A stretch of 64,000 nucleotides of DNA from Streptomyces sclerotialus (GTDB lineage: Bacteria > Actinomycetota > Actinomycetes > Streptomycetales > Streptomycetaceae), in NCBI GenBank assembly GCA_000719105.1, contig JODX01000005.1:385082-449081 (forward strand). Direction: 5' to 3'. Below, one piece after another: positions 39,791 to 47,567 of the stretch (within the stretch, counting starts at the first letter, position 1; every line of letters starts with the position of its first letter). The position numbers were made by a program, and so were the translations under genes. The notes below the pieces were generated by a model, which was not told where the DNA came from, did no database searches, and saw only the letters and a program-made list of their open reading frames with translations.

Positions 39791-41986
39791 GCTCGGGTTC
39801 GTCTCGATGACTCCCGTGCGTTCGGCCGCCGTCTTGCCCAGCAGGGCCGGGCGCAGCGCGCCGATCACGTCCTCCGGTGTCACTGCGGTCTTCTTGCCGT
39901 TGCCCCGGGTGATCAGGACGCCGTCGAAGGCGCCGCCGTACAGCTCCTTCAGTGCCTGCTTGTCGTAGTACTCGCCGAGCTTGCCGTCCTGGGCCTTGAC
40001 GCCGAGGAACTTCCACAGGGAGTTCTCCGGGCTGAACTGGATCATCTCCGTGCCCGCCTTGACCGTGACGATGCCGGACATCGCGGGCTCCGCGAACTCC
40101 TTCATCATGCGGTCCACCTCGGCGTCGGGGACCGACGGTTCCCGGGTGGTCGTGGCCACCTTGACGGCACCGGCCGTGCCGGTCTCGACCTGGGTGCGGT
40201 ACGCCGCCTCGACGGCCTCGGTGGACGCCTCGACGTCGATGCCCTGGCCCTTCTTGCCGTACACGGCGACGGCCTTGCCCGGCTTGAACTCGATCGTGCC
40301 CTCACCGGCCGATCCGGAACCGCCCGCGGCGCGCTCCAGGGCGGCCTGCAGCTTCTCCTCGTCGACGGGCATGACGGGGTCGACGACACGCTGCTGGCCG
40401 AAGAGCGAGCCGATCACGGACACCGGGTTGTAGTCGGCCCCCGCGGCCGCGCCGACCGTCGCGTCGCTGTCGAACAGCAGGCCGGCCTGGTCGGGCCTGA
40501 GCGACACCGTCCTGTCGCCGAGCGTCAGCTTCAGCGCCTTGCCGGTGCGGTCGCCGAGGGCCTTGTCCAGCTTCTTGACGGCCTCGTCGCGGGTGCCGCC
40601 GCCGATGTCGACGCCGAGCACGGTGGTGCCCTTGGGCACGTCGGAGTGGTTCAGCAGGAGGCCGGCGCCGTACACCCCGGCCCCGACGAACACCAGGCCG
40701 CCGGCCAGGAGCACCAGCTTGCTGCGGCCCTTCTTCTTGGCCGGCTTCGCGGCGGCGGCCGGGGCCTGCGCCGGCTCGGGCTGCTTCGGCGGCGTGGGGG
40801 ACGCCGGCCCGACGCCGGGCACGGGACGGCCGAGCCGCGCGTCCTGGGAGCCGGGCGGGACGACCGGGATGCCGCTGTTGCGGGTGTGTCCCGAGACGTT
40901 GTCACGGAGACCGCCGGGCTCGGGTGCCGGACGCTGGGGCGTGAGGATGGCGGTGTCGTCGCTGAGCCCGCCGGGGCCGGCGAAGCCGCCGCCGGGGGCG
41001 GTGAAGTCGCTGCCGGGGCCCCCGAAGGGATCGCGCGGGCCGCCCTGGCCGCCCCGGTCGGGAACCGGGGGCGGGGGCTGGCGCCGTTCGCCGGCGGCCG
41101 GGCCGTTCGCGTTGCCCGGCGGGTACGGCTGGTCGTCGCGGCCCGCCGCGCCGCCTTCGGGCGTGCCGCCCGGCCGGGCACCGGCCGCCAGGGCGGCGGA
41201 GACGTCGAAGGAACCGGTGCCGCCGCCGTGGCCGGGCGCCACGGGTCCGGCGCCGGTCGCGCTCGGCAGCCCGGAGCCGTTCGTGCCACCGGAGCCGTTC
41301 GTCCCGCCGGGACCACCAAGAGCACCGGGACCACCAGGACCGCCGGTGCCACGGGGACCGCCGGGCCGAAGGCCGCCAGGGGGGTCGAACGGACTCGCGC
41401 CGTTCGACCCGCGCTGACCGGCGCCGCCTCCAGCGCCCGCACCACCGGGAAGCGGCGCACCACCGGGACCGCCCGGCACGCCCGCGGCGCCCTGCGGACC
41501 GGGAAGCCCCGAACCCCCGGCGGGAGCCGCACCGTTGGCGCCGCCGCCGTCCGGACCGCCCGCACCGCCCTTGGCCGCGGCGGGCTTGCGCGGCGCGAAC
41601 CAGTCGCTGGCCTTCTCCTCGGCGGGAGCGGCAGGCGCGGCAGGCTCGGCGGGCGCGGCCGGGGAGGTCTCGGGCACCACGGGCATGCTCGTCGTGCCCG
41701 TGGTCTCCGCGTCGCCGTCCTTCTCGTCCGCCGCGGCCTCGGTCTCCCCGACCGGCTTGCGGACGACGACCGGCGGTATGGGGCGCGATCCGGGGATGTT
41801 GATGCGCACGCGGGTCGTCAGCGTGGTCTCGGTCTTGCGCTCGTCCGGCCGCGCACCCGTCGCCGGGCCCGCGTCGGCGGTGCCGCCGGGAGCCGTGGGG
41901 GTTCCGTACGGCGGCGTCCCAGACGGATACGCGGCTCCACCGCGTCCGCTGGCTCCGGAGGACGAAGTGTCAGTTTCACGACTCAA
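39788..41986 (-). CDS. Membrane protein with peptidoglycan-binding-like (YoaR/VanW-type) domain
   Basis: 732 residues. The first 440 are a disordered Gly/Pro-rich cytoplasmic region with collagen-like stretches. A KKKGR stop-transfer motif and one membrane helix (KLVLLAGGLVFVGAGVYGAGLLL) follow. The extracellular part resembles the repeated YoaR/PG_binding_4 fold (KGTTVLGVDIGGGTRDEAVKKLDKALGDRTGKAL). The VanW domain itself seems missing. The start is TTG at 41986 with GGGAG 8 bases upstream. It is probably a wall-linked protein. Confidence 0.8.
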   Translation of the reverse strand: MSRETDTSSSGASGRGGAAYPSGTPPYGTPTAPGGTADAGPATGARPDERKTETTLTTRVRINIPGSRPIPPVVVRKPVGETEAAADEKDGDAETTGTTSMPVVPETSPAAPAEPAAPAAPAEEKASDWFAPRKPAAAKGGAGGPDGGGANGAAPAGGSGLPGPQGAAGVPGGPGGAPLPGGAGAGGGAGQRGSNGASPFDPPGGLRPGGPRGTGGPGGPGALGGPGGTNGSGGTNGSGLPSATGAGPVAPGHGGGTGSFDVSAALAAGARPGGTPEGGAAGRDDQPYPPGNANGPAAGERRQPPPPVPDRGGQGGPRDPFGGPGSDFTAPGGGFAGPGGLSDDTAILTPQRPAPEPGGLRDNVSGHTRNSGIPVVPPGSQDARLGRPVPGVGPASPTPPKQPEPAQAPAAAAKPAKKKGRSKLVLLAGGLVFVGAGVYGAGLLLNHSDVPKGTTVLGVDIGGGTRDEAVKKLDKALGDRTGKALKLTLGDRTVSLRPDQAGLLFDSDATVGAAAGADYNPVSVIGSLFGQQRVVDPVMPVDEEKLQAALERAAGGSGSAGEGTIEFKPGKAVAVYGKKGQGIDVEASTEAVEAAYRTQVETGTAGAVKVATTTREPSVPDAEVDRMMKEFAEPAMSGIVTVKAGTEMIQFSPENSLWKFLGVKAQDGKLGEYYDKQALKELYGGAFDGVLITRGNGKKTAVTPEDVIGALRPALLGKTAAERTGVIETNPS

Positions 41987-42181
41987 GGCAGGTTCTCCCG
42001 ATTGGTTCCGCCGCCCGTGGTGACCTCACAACTGGGGGTCTCCCCTCCTCGAACGCGATCGAGAGCGCGGGGGAGGCTCGGCGGCGCGCACCACGATACT
42101 GGCCGCTACTGGCGCTTATCCCATGGCCGCTGGTGAAACCCGCACGGGACCCGCACCAGTGGGCCGCGGCGAAGTAGTACG

Positions 42182-42634
42182 TCACTTGCCAAGTCGGACA
42201 CCGGGGCTCTCGGGTTGCCGCCCCCGGACGAGAGTGGCACACATCACAGCCACCGCCATGCCCCCGAGCAGGAACAGGTACGAGACCGCTCCCGCGCCGA
42301 AGAGGAAGTCGCCCTCCGGACGGCTCGCGGTGAGCAGCACGACGGAGATCATCCAGCCGGCCGCGGGGGCGACCGCTCCCGCACGCGTGCCCGTCGCGTG
42401 CGCCCCGCCGACGAAGAGCCCGGCCGCGCCCAGCAGGGCGAGCAGCAACCCGACCGGGAACCAGGCGGCTTGGACCAGCCCCCCGGCCACGCCGACCACG
42501 GCGCCCAGCAGGAAGAGCCCCAGGTAGGCGGCGGCCCGGCCGGCCGGGGGCACCGTCAACGGCTGCGCCAGCGCGCCGCCCTGGCCGCCTGGGCCGCCCT
42601 GGCCGCCCGTGGTCTGCTTGCCCGTGGCCTTCAC
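42182..42634 (-). CDS. Small membrane protein (DUF6113-like)
   Basis: 150 residues from the GTG at 42634. A Gly/Gln-rich N-terminus precedes four membrane segments (AYLGLFLLGAVVGVAGGL, FPVGLLLALLGAAGLFVGG, GWMISVVLLTA, YLFLLGGMAVAVM). It lies 64 bases downstream of mshB on the same strand, so they probably form an operon, as is usual in Streptomyces. The function is unknown. Confidence 0.8.
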   Translation of the reverse strand: MKATGKQTTGGQGGPGGQGGALAQPLTVPPAGRAAAYLGLFLLGAVVGVAGGLVQAAWFPVGLLLALLGAAGLFVGGAHATGTRAGAVAPAAGWMISVVLLTASRPEGDFLFGAGAVSYLFLLGGMAVAVMCATLVRGRQPESPGVRLGK

Positions 42635-42698
42635 AGGACGTCCGCCTTCCGCTCGTGGGCCGTTCCCGTCGCGTGTCCGTCATACAGTGTCGTACGCA

Positions 42699-43643
42699 TC
42701 AGAGGGCCGCTCCGTTCTGCGCGGCACCGGAAACGGTGGTTTCCTCGATGCCCTCGAACAGGTCGGTCTCCCGACCGTCCCGGCCGCCCCCTGTGCGCCG
42801 TCCGCGCACCAGTTCGTAGTACTCGGTGGTGAACAGGGGCTGCGCCAGGTCGTTGGAGAGCACGAAGTACGGCTCGGCGACCGTGATCTGGGTGGCGTGC
42901 GCCCGCATCGCTGCGGCCTTGGCGGCGGCGTGGGCGGTGCCGTCGATCTCGGTGGTGACGACCTCGTCGTCGACCACACCGGGTACGTCGTCGAGGGAGG
43001 CGGCGCTGGTGAAGGGCAGCCGGCCGGGCACGGCCAGGTCCTCGCGCAGCCGTGCGAAGGCCGCCACGGCCTCGGAGCGCGGCACCCGGTTCCAGTAGAC
43101 CTTGGCGATGCTCCAGGGCTCGCCCGTCTCCGGGCGGAAGCCGGGGTCGGCGGCGAGGCCGGCGGCGCGCATGGCGACGCGATGGGCCTGGATGTGGTCC
43201 GGGTGGCCGTAGCCGCCGTTCGGGTCGTAGGTGACGAGCACCTGGGGGCGGACCTCGCGGATCACCGCGACGAGGTGGGCCGCGGCCTCGTCGAGGTCCG
43301 CGGACCAGAAGGCGCCCGGGCGCTCGTTCTGCTCGGTGCCCATCATCCCGGAGTCGCGGTAGCGCCCGAGGCCGCCGAGGAACCGGTGGTCGGTGACGCC
43401 GAGCGCCTTCATGGCCCCGGCCAGCTCGCCCGCGCGGTACGGCCCGAGCGCGTCGTCACGGCCGGGCGCGAGGTGGGCCAGTTCGGGCGGGATGACCTCG
43501 CCCTCCTCGCCGAGGGTGCAGGTCACCAGCGTCACCTGGGCACCCCGGGCAGCGTACGCGGCCATGGTCGCGCCGTTGTTGATCGACTCGTCGTCCGGGT
43601 GGGCGTGCACCAGGAGCAGACGCCGGGAGGGCAGATCACTCAT
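42699..43643 (-). CDS. mshB: N-acetyl-GlcN-inositol deacetylase, mycothiol synthesis
   Basis: 314 residues. The zinc motif HAHPDDE (residues 13-19) and GHPDH (with NGGY before it) place it in the LmbE/PIG-L family. Length and the motif [17 protein letters not shown] fit MshB rather than Mca. It removes acetate from GlcNAc-Ins in the making of mycothiol, the actinobacterial thiol. The ATG at 43643 is the family start. It marks the right end of the conserved core before the accessory island. Confidence 0.93.
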   Translation of the reverse strand: MSDLPSRRLLLVHAHPDDESINNGATMAAYAARGAQVTLVTCTLGEEGEVIPPELAHLAPGRDDALGPYRAGELAGAMKALGVTDHRFLGGLGRYRDSGMMGTEQNERPGAFWSADLDEAAAHLVAVIREVRPQVLVTYDPNGGYGHPDHIQAHRVAMRAAGLAADPGFRPETGEPWSIAKVYWNRVPRSEAVAAFARLREDLAVPGRLPFTSAASLDDVPGVVDDEVVTTEIDGTAHAAAKAAAMRAHATQITVAEPYFVLSNDLAQPLFTTEYYELVRGRRTGGGRDGRETDLFEGIEETTVSGAAQNGAAL

Positions 43644-43695
43644 GGGCCCACCCTATGAGGCGGGCGTCCCTCATCCGCCATGCCCCGGGCGTTCG

Positions 43696-44173
43696 TCACT
43701 CCTTGTCATCGAGCACGTGGGCGATGGCAAGGGCGATCCGCTCGATCCAGTCGATGGCGTCCGTGACGTCGGCCTCGGTGAGGGGGCGCCGCTGCGCGAG
43801 GTCGCCGTCGATCAGGTCGGCGTCATGCGCGATCTTGTTACGCCGCTGGGTGATCTCCAGATAACGGCTGCGGAGTCTCTTCTCGTTGAGTGAGGTGCGG
43901 CCCTGGAAGAAATGCTTGTTGATGCACCCCGCCGCCCAGCATCTCCTCGTGCAGCGAGTGGTCTATGGCGGCGACGGCCTGCACCCAGGCCACCCGGTAG
44001 AAGTCGTCGATATCGATCGTGGGAGACCGGAAGGGTGTGAGCATGTTGCCCGCTTCGACCATGCGCCTGGCGTAGGACAGGTTCGCCATGAACGCCTCGA
44101 ACTGACGCGTCTGCGGCCTGGAAACAGCCGTCTGCCACCCCGTAATCGGCTCCGGAACGATCTGGACGAGCAC
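43696..44173 (-). pseudogene. HEPN-domain protein gene broken by a frameshift
   Basis: Two frames together give one protein. The first (GTG at 44173) reads QFEAFMANLSYARRMVEAGN...AIDHSLHEEMLGGG; the second, after removing one G from a GGGG run near 43930, reads CINKHFFQGRTSLNEKRLRS...RRNKIAHDADLIDGDLAQ and ends at 43696. RNKIAH is the Rx4H catalytic motif of HEPN ribonucleases, and ADVTDAIDWIERIA fits the RiboL-PSP-HEPN type. The part between HEEM and RRNKIAH seems shorter than in relatives, suggesting an internal deletion too. Confidence 0.7.
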
Positions 44174-44305
44174 GATCCCGGAGCCGTGGGGAGGCTGGTC
44201 AAGCCCAGCGGAGCACCCGGGACGTAAGTGACCGAATGCAGCCCCTCCGTTACCGGATCACACCGCTCGCTGACAGCGGGCGTCACCTTTGACGGGTCGG
44301 TGAGC

Positions 44306-44923
44306 TCAGCCCTCGCCCTGCTCCGTGCTGTCGTCCTGATAGCGAGGCAGGCCGTCCGTCGGGATCGTCCAGTCGCCGATGGTGACGTCCTCCCCGTAGA
44401 CGAAATCCTTCCGGGTGGCGTAGCGCGGGCCGTCGGGGGTGGCGTGGATGTCGGTGAAGACCGCACCGGTGCCGGTGCGAGGGTCGAAGATGACGTGGAT
44501 GGGGATACCGAGCAGCGGGTAATCACGCGCTTTACCCACCCAGTCATTGTCCGGATTGGAGCGGGATACGACCTCGATGGCGGCGATGAGCATCCGGGGA
44601 TCGAAGGACCCCTCGATGTCCATGTCCTCCTCGGCGATCACCATGACGTCGGGCCGACGCATGACCCCCCGGGACACGTCCTCCACATCGGGCTCACCCG
44701 TATGGGCCACGAGCTCCTCCGGCATCACCTTCTCCAGGCGCTTCCGGAGCCGCAGTGCCGTCAGCTCGTGCCGGCCGCTGGGCGACATCATGTCGTGGAC
44801 GATCCCTTCCTTGGTGATCTCGAACTTCCCCGGCAGCGTGTCGTCCGCGGACTGAACGAAGTCGCGCATGGCCCGGTACAGGTGGGAGGCGCCCTGTTGC
44901 GCGTTGTCCGGTGCGACGGTCAT
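44306..44923 (-). CDS. Uma2/DUF820 family protein (PD-(D/E)XK fold)
   Basis: 205 residues from the ATG at 44923 with GAGGAG 8 bases upstream. Motifs PDVMVIAEEDMD, ..IAAIEVVSRSNPDNDWVGKARDYPLLGIP and VIFDPRTG give the D...ExV core of the Uma2 restriction-endonuclease-like fold. These proteins are abundant in Streptomyces and are annotated as endonucleases without a proven substrate. It is in an island of broken genes but looks intact. Confidence 0.85.
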   Translation of the reverse strand: MTVAPDNAQQGASHLYRAMRDFVQSADDTLPGKFEITKEGIVHDMMSPSGRHELTALRLRKRLEKVMPEELVAHTGEPDVEDVSRGVMRRPDVMVIAEEDMDIEGSFDPRMLIAAIEVVSRSNPDNDWVGKARDYPLLGIPIHVIFDPRTGTGAVFTDIHATPDGPRYATRKDFVYGEDVTIGDWTIPTDGLPRYQDDSTEQGEG

Positions 44924-44975
44924 GGCGCTCGCTCCTCGTCGTCTGTGCCCAGGGGCAAGGATCGTCACGTTCATG

Positions 44976-45911
44976 CTAGGCGGCCCCCATTTGTTTGGTT
45001 CGGCAGTCGCGGCAGAGGCCCGGTTCGGGCGCGCGAAAACCTCGGTCACAGCTGTCGCAGTTCTGCATTCGGTCGGGTACGGGTGGCGGTGCGGCCGGTG
45101 CCCGGAACGGGGGCGGAGGCGGCAGCTGATCGGCGAGGCGGTGGGCCAGCAGGGCGGCGGGCCGTCGGAGCTCCTCGGACGGCAGGTCGGCGGTCAGCGC
45201 CCGTCGTACGGCGACAGGGCTGACGTCGCGCTCCAGCCAGGCGGCGACGCCGGGGGCCAGGTGCGTCGTGTCGCAGGCGGAGAGGAGCAGACGGGAGTCG
45301 TGGCGGCGCAGGTCCGAGAGGAGGTCGGTGGCGGACTGGAGGAGCGCGGGGGCTGGATAGGCAGGGGCTGGTACGGCGGGGAGCGGCTTGCGGGGTGTGC
45401 GCTTCTCGCGCGGCTTGCACTCCCCGCGGGGCTCGTGCTGCGTGCGCCCTTCCTGCGGAGCTGTTGCCGCTTCGGTTGCGGGCGCAGCTGTCCGGCTGGA
45501 TTCGTGGCCGTGGTGGCGGGCCGCCGCCGGCTGGTTGCAGGAGATCGTGCGGGTGACGATACGGCCGCCGGGAACGCGCTCACGGGGACGGCGTAGGTAA
45601 CCGTGAGCCTCCAGCTCACGCAGGGCGGCGGCGATCCGGGTCGCTCCCTCGGGGAACCGGTCGGCGAGGGTCTTGATGTCGACGCGGGCGCCCTTGGGCA
45701 AGGACTGGATGTGTGCGCCCAGTCCGATCGCGAGGAGGGAGAGCTCGCGGTGCTGGGTCAGGTGGTTGCCGATAACGGTGAAGCGGGTGGCGTGGCGGGT
45801 GTTGTCGTGGTCGAGCCCGCCGCCGGAGTGTCCGCTGTACCGGTTCGGGTGCTTGTCGCCCGCAACAGGGGGCTGGGCGTGCGGGGGCACGCTAGGGTTC
45901 TGCGTATCCAT
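44976..45911 (-). CDS. Winged-helix protein with C-terminal zinc ribbon
   Basis: 311 residues from the ATG at 45911. Residues about 40-125 form a winged helix (FTVIGNHLTQHRELSLLAIGLGAHIQ...TRIAAALRELEAHGYLRRPRER). A Pro-rich linker and a helical region follow. The end CDSC...CRDC is a zinc ribbon. This architecture is common in Streptomyces, often near mobile or accessory DNA, and is annotated only as helix-turn-helix protein. It probably binds DNA. Confidence 0.78.
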   Translation of the reverse strand: MDTQNPSVPPHAQPPVAGDKHPNRYSGHSGGGLDHDNTRHATRFTVIGNHLTQHRELSLLAIGLGAHIQSLPKGARVDIKTLADRFPEGATRIAAALRELEAHGYLRRPRERVPGGRIVTRTISCNQPAAARHHGHESSRTAAPATEAATAPQEGRTQHEPRGECKPREKRTPRKPLPAVPAPAYPAPALLQSATDLLSDLRRHDSRLLLSACDTTHLAPGVAAWLERDVSPVAVRRALTADLPSEELRRPAALLAHRLADQLPPPPPFRAPAAPPPVPDRMQNCDSCDRGFRAPEPGLCRDCRTKQMGAA

Positions 45912-46140
45912 CGGGAAGTCCTTACCTTCCTCGGTGGTCAGGCCCTCGCACTGGGATGCCAGTCCCGGCGGGGGCCGTCGCATGTCTGTTGGTGTGTTGC
46001 TGTGCTGCCGCTGAGCGTAGGGCCGTCGGGGGTCGCAAAATCCAGCCGAGCCGGGAATGTTCACCCGCCCGAGTGAGGACGGCCTGCGGGCGGGAGGGGT
46101 GGGGCTTGGTGGGGTGCTTTCCCCCGTAGTTCTTGGTCTT

Positions 46141-46400
46141 TTAGCCGCTGGCCGCACCGGAGCCTGAGGAGGCGGGCTCCGGTACCGAGAGGCTCAGTTC
46201 CGCCCAGACGATCTTGCGCGGGTGGGGCCCGTCAGTGACTCCCCAACGGTCGGCGAGGGCCTCCACGAGCAGCAGACCACGCCCGGACTCGGCTCCGGTG
46301 TCGGGCTCGCGAAGTGCGGGACGCCGGTCACCGCGCGCGTCGGTGACCTCGATGCGGATCCTTGAACTGCGGTATGGCACCATCCGGGCACAGGCTCTCC
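46141..46400 (-). pseudogene. C-terminal remnant of an ATP-binding anti-sigma-type kinase
   Basis: Only the last 85 or so residues remain: MVPYRSSRIRIEVTDARGDRRP...GRGLLLVEALADRWGVTDG...KIVWAELSL. This is the end of the HATPase_c domain (N and G2 box region) of the RsbW-like proteins found next to XRE/DUF397 pairs in Streptomyces. The N-terminal part with the ATP-binding N-box is gone, replaced by antisense of the DUF397 side. No start codon or ribosome site fits. Confidence 0.7.
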
Positions 46401-46450
46401 CGCCCCGGGAGTCGTCGGCCTTCATCGAGAAATCGTTGGGGGAAACATGA
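46395..46450 (+). pseudogene. Last codons of an XRE/DUF5753 regulator
   Basis: The frame ALPPRESSAFIEKSLGET ends at a TGA overlapping the DUF397 ATG as ATGA. The ending ...SAFIEKSLGE is typical of the C-terminus of DUF5753 XRE regulators, which are normally coupled to DUF397 in this way. All upstream parts of the regulator are missing, the sequence passing directly into the ATPase remnant. Confidence 0.6.
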
Positions 46451-46656
46451 TCCGCAAGGCCGCCGCCGGCAACGCCTTGGACCTCGCCTGGTTCAAGAGC
46501 AGCTACAGCGACGGCAACGAGGGTGACTCGTGCGTGGAAATCGCCACTGAGCGCGGCACCATCCACGTCCGTGACTCGAAGAACATCGAGGGCCCTCGCT
46601 TGGCCTTTGCCCCCTCTGCCTGGGCGAACTTCGTGCCTTACGCAGCCGAAGCATGA
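46447..46656 (+). CDS. DUF397 protein
   Basis: 69 residues, MIRKAAAGNALDLAWFKSSYSDGNEGDSCVEIA...VRDSKN...AWANFVPY, a full-length DUF397 (WxKSSYS, CVEVA, VRDSK and W..F motifs). GGGGGAAAC precedes the ATG at 46447. DUF397 normally acts with an upstream XRE regulator in development and secondary metabolism control; here that partner is deleted, so expression is doubtful though the gene is intact. Confidence 0.88.
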   Translation: MIRKAAAGNALDLAWFKSSYSDGNEGDSCVEIATERGTIHVRDSKNIEGPRLAFAPSAWANFVPYAAEA

Positions 46657-46699
46657 CGGCGAGAGGCACGCCCCGCACCGGGCGCGCCTTATGGGCCGG

Positions 46700-47058
46700 C
46701 TACTCGACCTCGGCCTCCGGCACGTCCACCTCGCCGCCCCATGAGCGGGCGATGGCCGCAGCTGATCGAAGGCATCGCGGCTCCAGCCCCTGAGCACACC
46801 GTTGCGGGTGAGCGCATTCAGCCGGTCGACCTGGCGCGTGCCCTCGACACGCGTACCCGTACGGGTCACGAACTCCTCGGCCAGCACCTCGCCGAACTGG
46901 CCCGCGCTGACGTAGGCGGCGTTGGGGTTGGTCAGGACGGTGAGTTCGGCCTGCGATCCGTAGATCGCGAGGAGCGGCTGGTACCCGTAGAGACGTCCGA
47001 AGTTGGGGGACGCCTTGGCCAGCTCGCGCAGCCGTCTGTCCACACTCATCTCGTCCAC
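46700..47058 (-). pseudogene. Remnant of a type I restriction (HsdR/DUF4145-like) gene
   Basis: From a GTG at 47058 (or ATG at 47049) about 105 residues read MSVDRRLRELAK...YGYQPLLAIYGSQAELTVLTNPNAAYVSAGQFGEVLAEEFVTRTG...LRGWSRDAFDQLR, like the N-terminal domain of HsdR-type or DUF4145 helicase proteins. Right after this the frame loses sense. In another frame an acidic end GGEVDVPEAEVE with stop at 46700 follows, which may be the protein's C-terminus. A large internal deletion is the simplest reading. Confidence 0.6.
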
Positions 47059-47198
47059 GCGCCGCCCCCTCAGGCTTCACTGATCGCAAGCCCGCCAAGC
47101 TTACGAAAGTGAGTGCTGAGATGCAGTACACAGAAGGGAAGAGGCAGTCGAGGCGCGAGCCGACCGGGTCCCGCAGGACCCGTACCGGCCCGCCCGCG

Positions 47199-47393
47199 TC
47201 AGAACTTGATACTGCCGATCATGCCCGCGATGTTGGTCGTGAGCTCGCTGATGGTCGGGGCGATCGACGAGGCGGCGAGATAGAAGCCGAGCAGGATGCA
47301 CACGACCGCATGGACTGCCTTCAGGCCTGACTTCTTGATCAGGATGAAGACGATGATCGCCAGCAGCACCACCGCCGAAATCGAGAGTGCCAC
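47199..47393 (-). CDS. Small two-helix membrane protein
   Basis: 64 residues, GTG start at 47393 with GGAGGTGA at ideal distance. Two hydrophobic helices occur, at about residues 3-20 and 28-50 (VVLLAIIVFILIKKSGLK and VHAVVCILLGFYLAASSIAP). Similar small proteins are common in Streptomyces, often near integrative elements; I cannot give a function. Confidence 0.78.
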   Translation of the reverse strand: MALSISAVVLLAIIVFILIKKSGLKAVHAVVCILLGFYLAASSIAPTISELTTNIAGMIGSIKF

Positions 47394-47567
47394 GGCGGCT
47401 CACCTCCAAAATCCCGGGGACACGGGGAGCAGAGCTAGGTACGTGCAAATCCATACAACTGCCAGCAGGTTGATACCCACTCAGCGGTAGTGATCATAAC
47501 TATCCGTACGCGCGCATCGATCGGCGCACGGCCGCACAAGGGGGCGCATGGCCAATATGGTCGGGGC

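Noticed and set aside
46141..47058. A single 305-residue minus-strand protein
   Set aside because: The frame strings together an HsdR-like start, antisense of the intact DUF397 gene and an ATPase tail. It is a chance fusion of remnants, not one gene.
43690..47400. A tRNA-associated integrative element
   Set aside because: No integrase, replication or transfer gene and no tRNA or rRNA gene was recognised in or beside this island.
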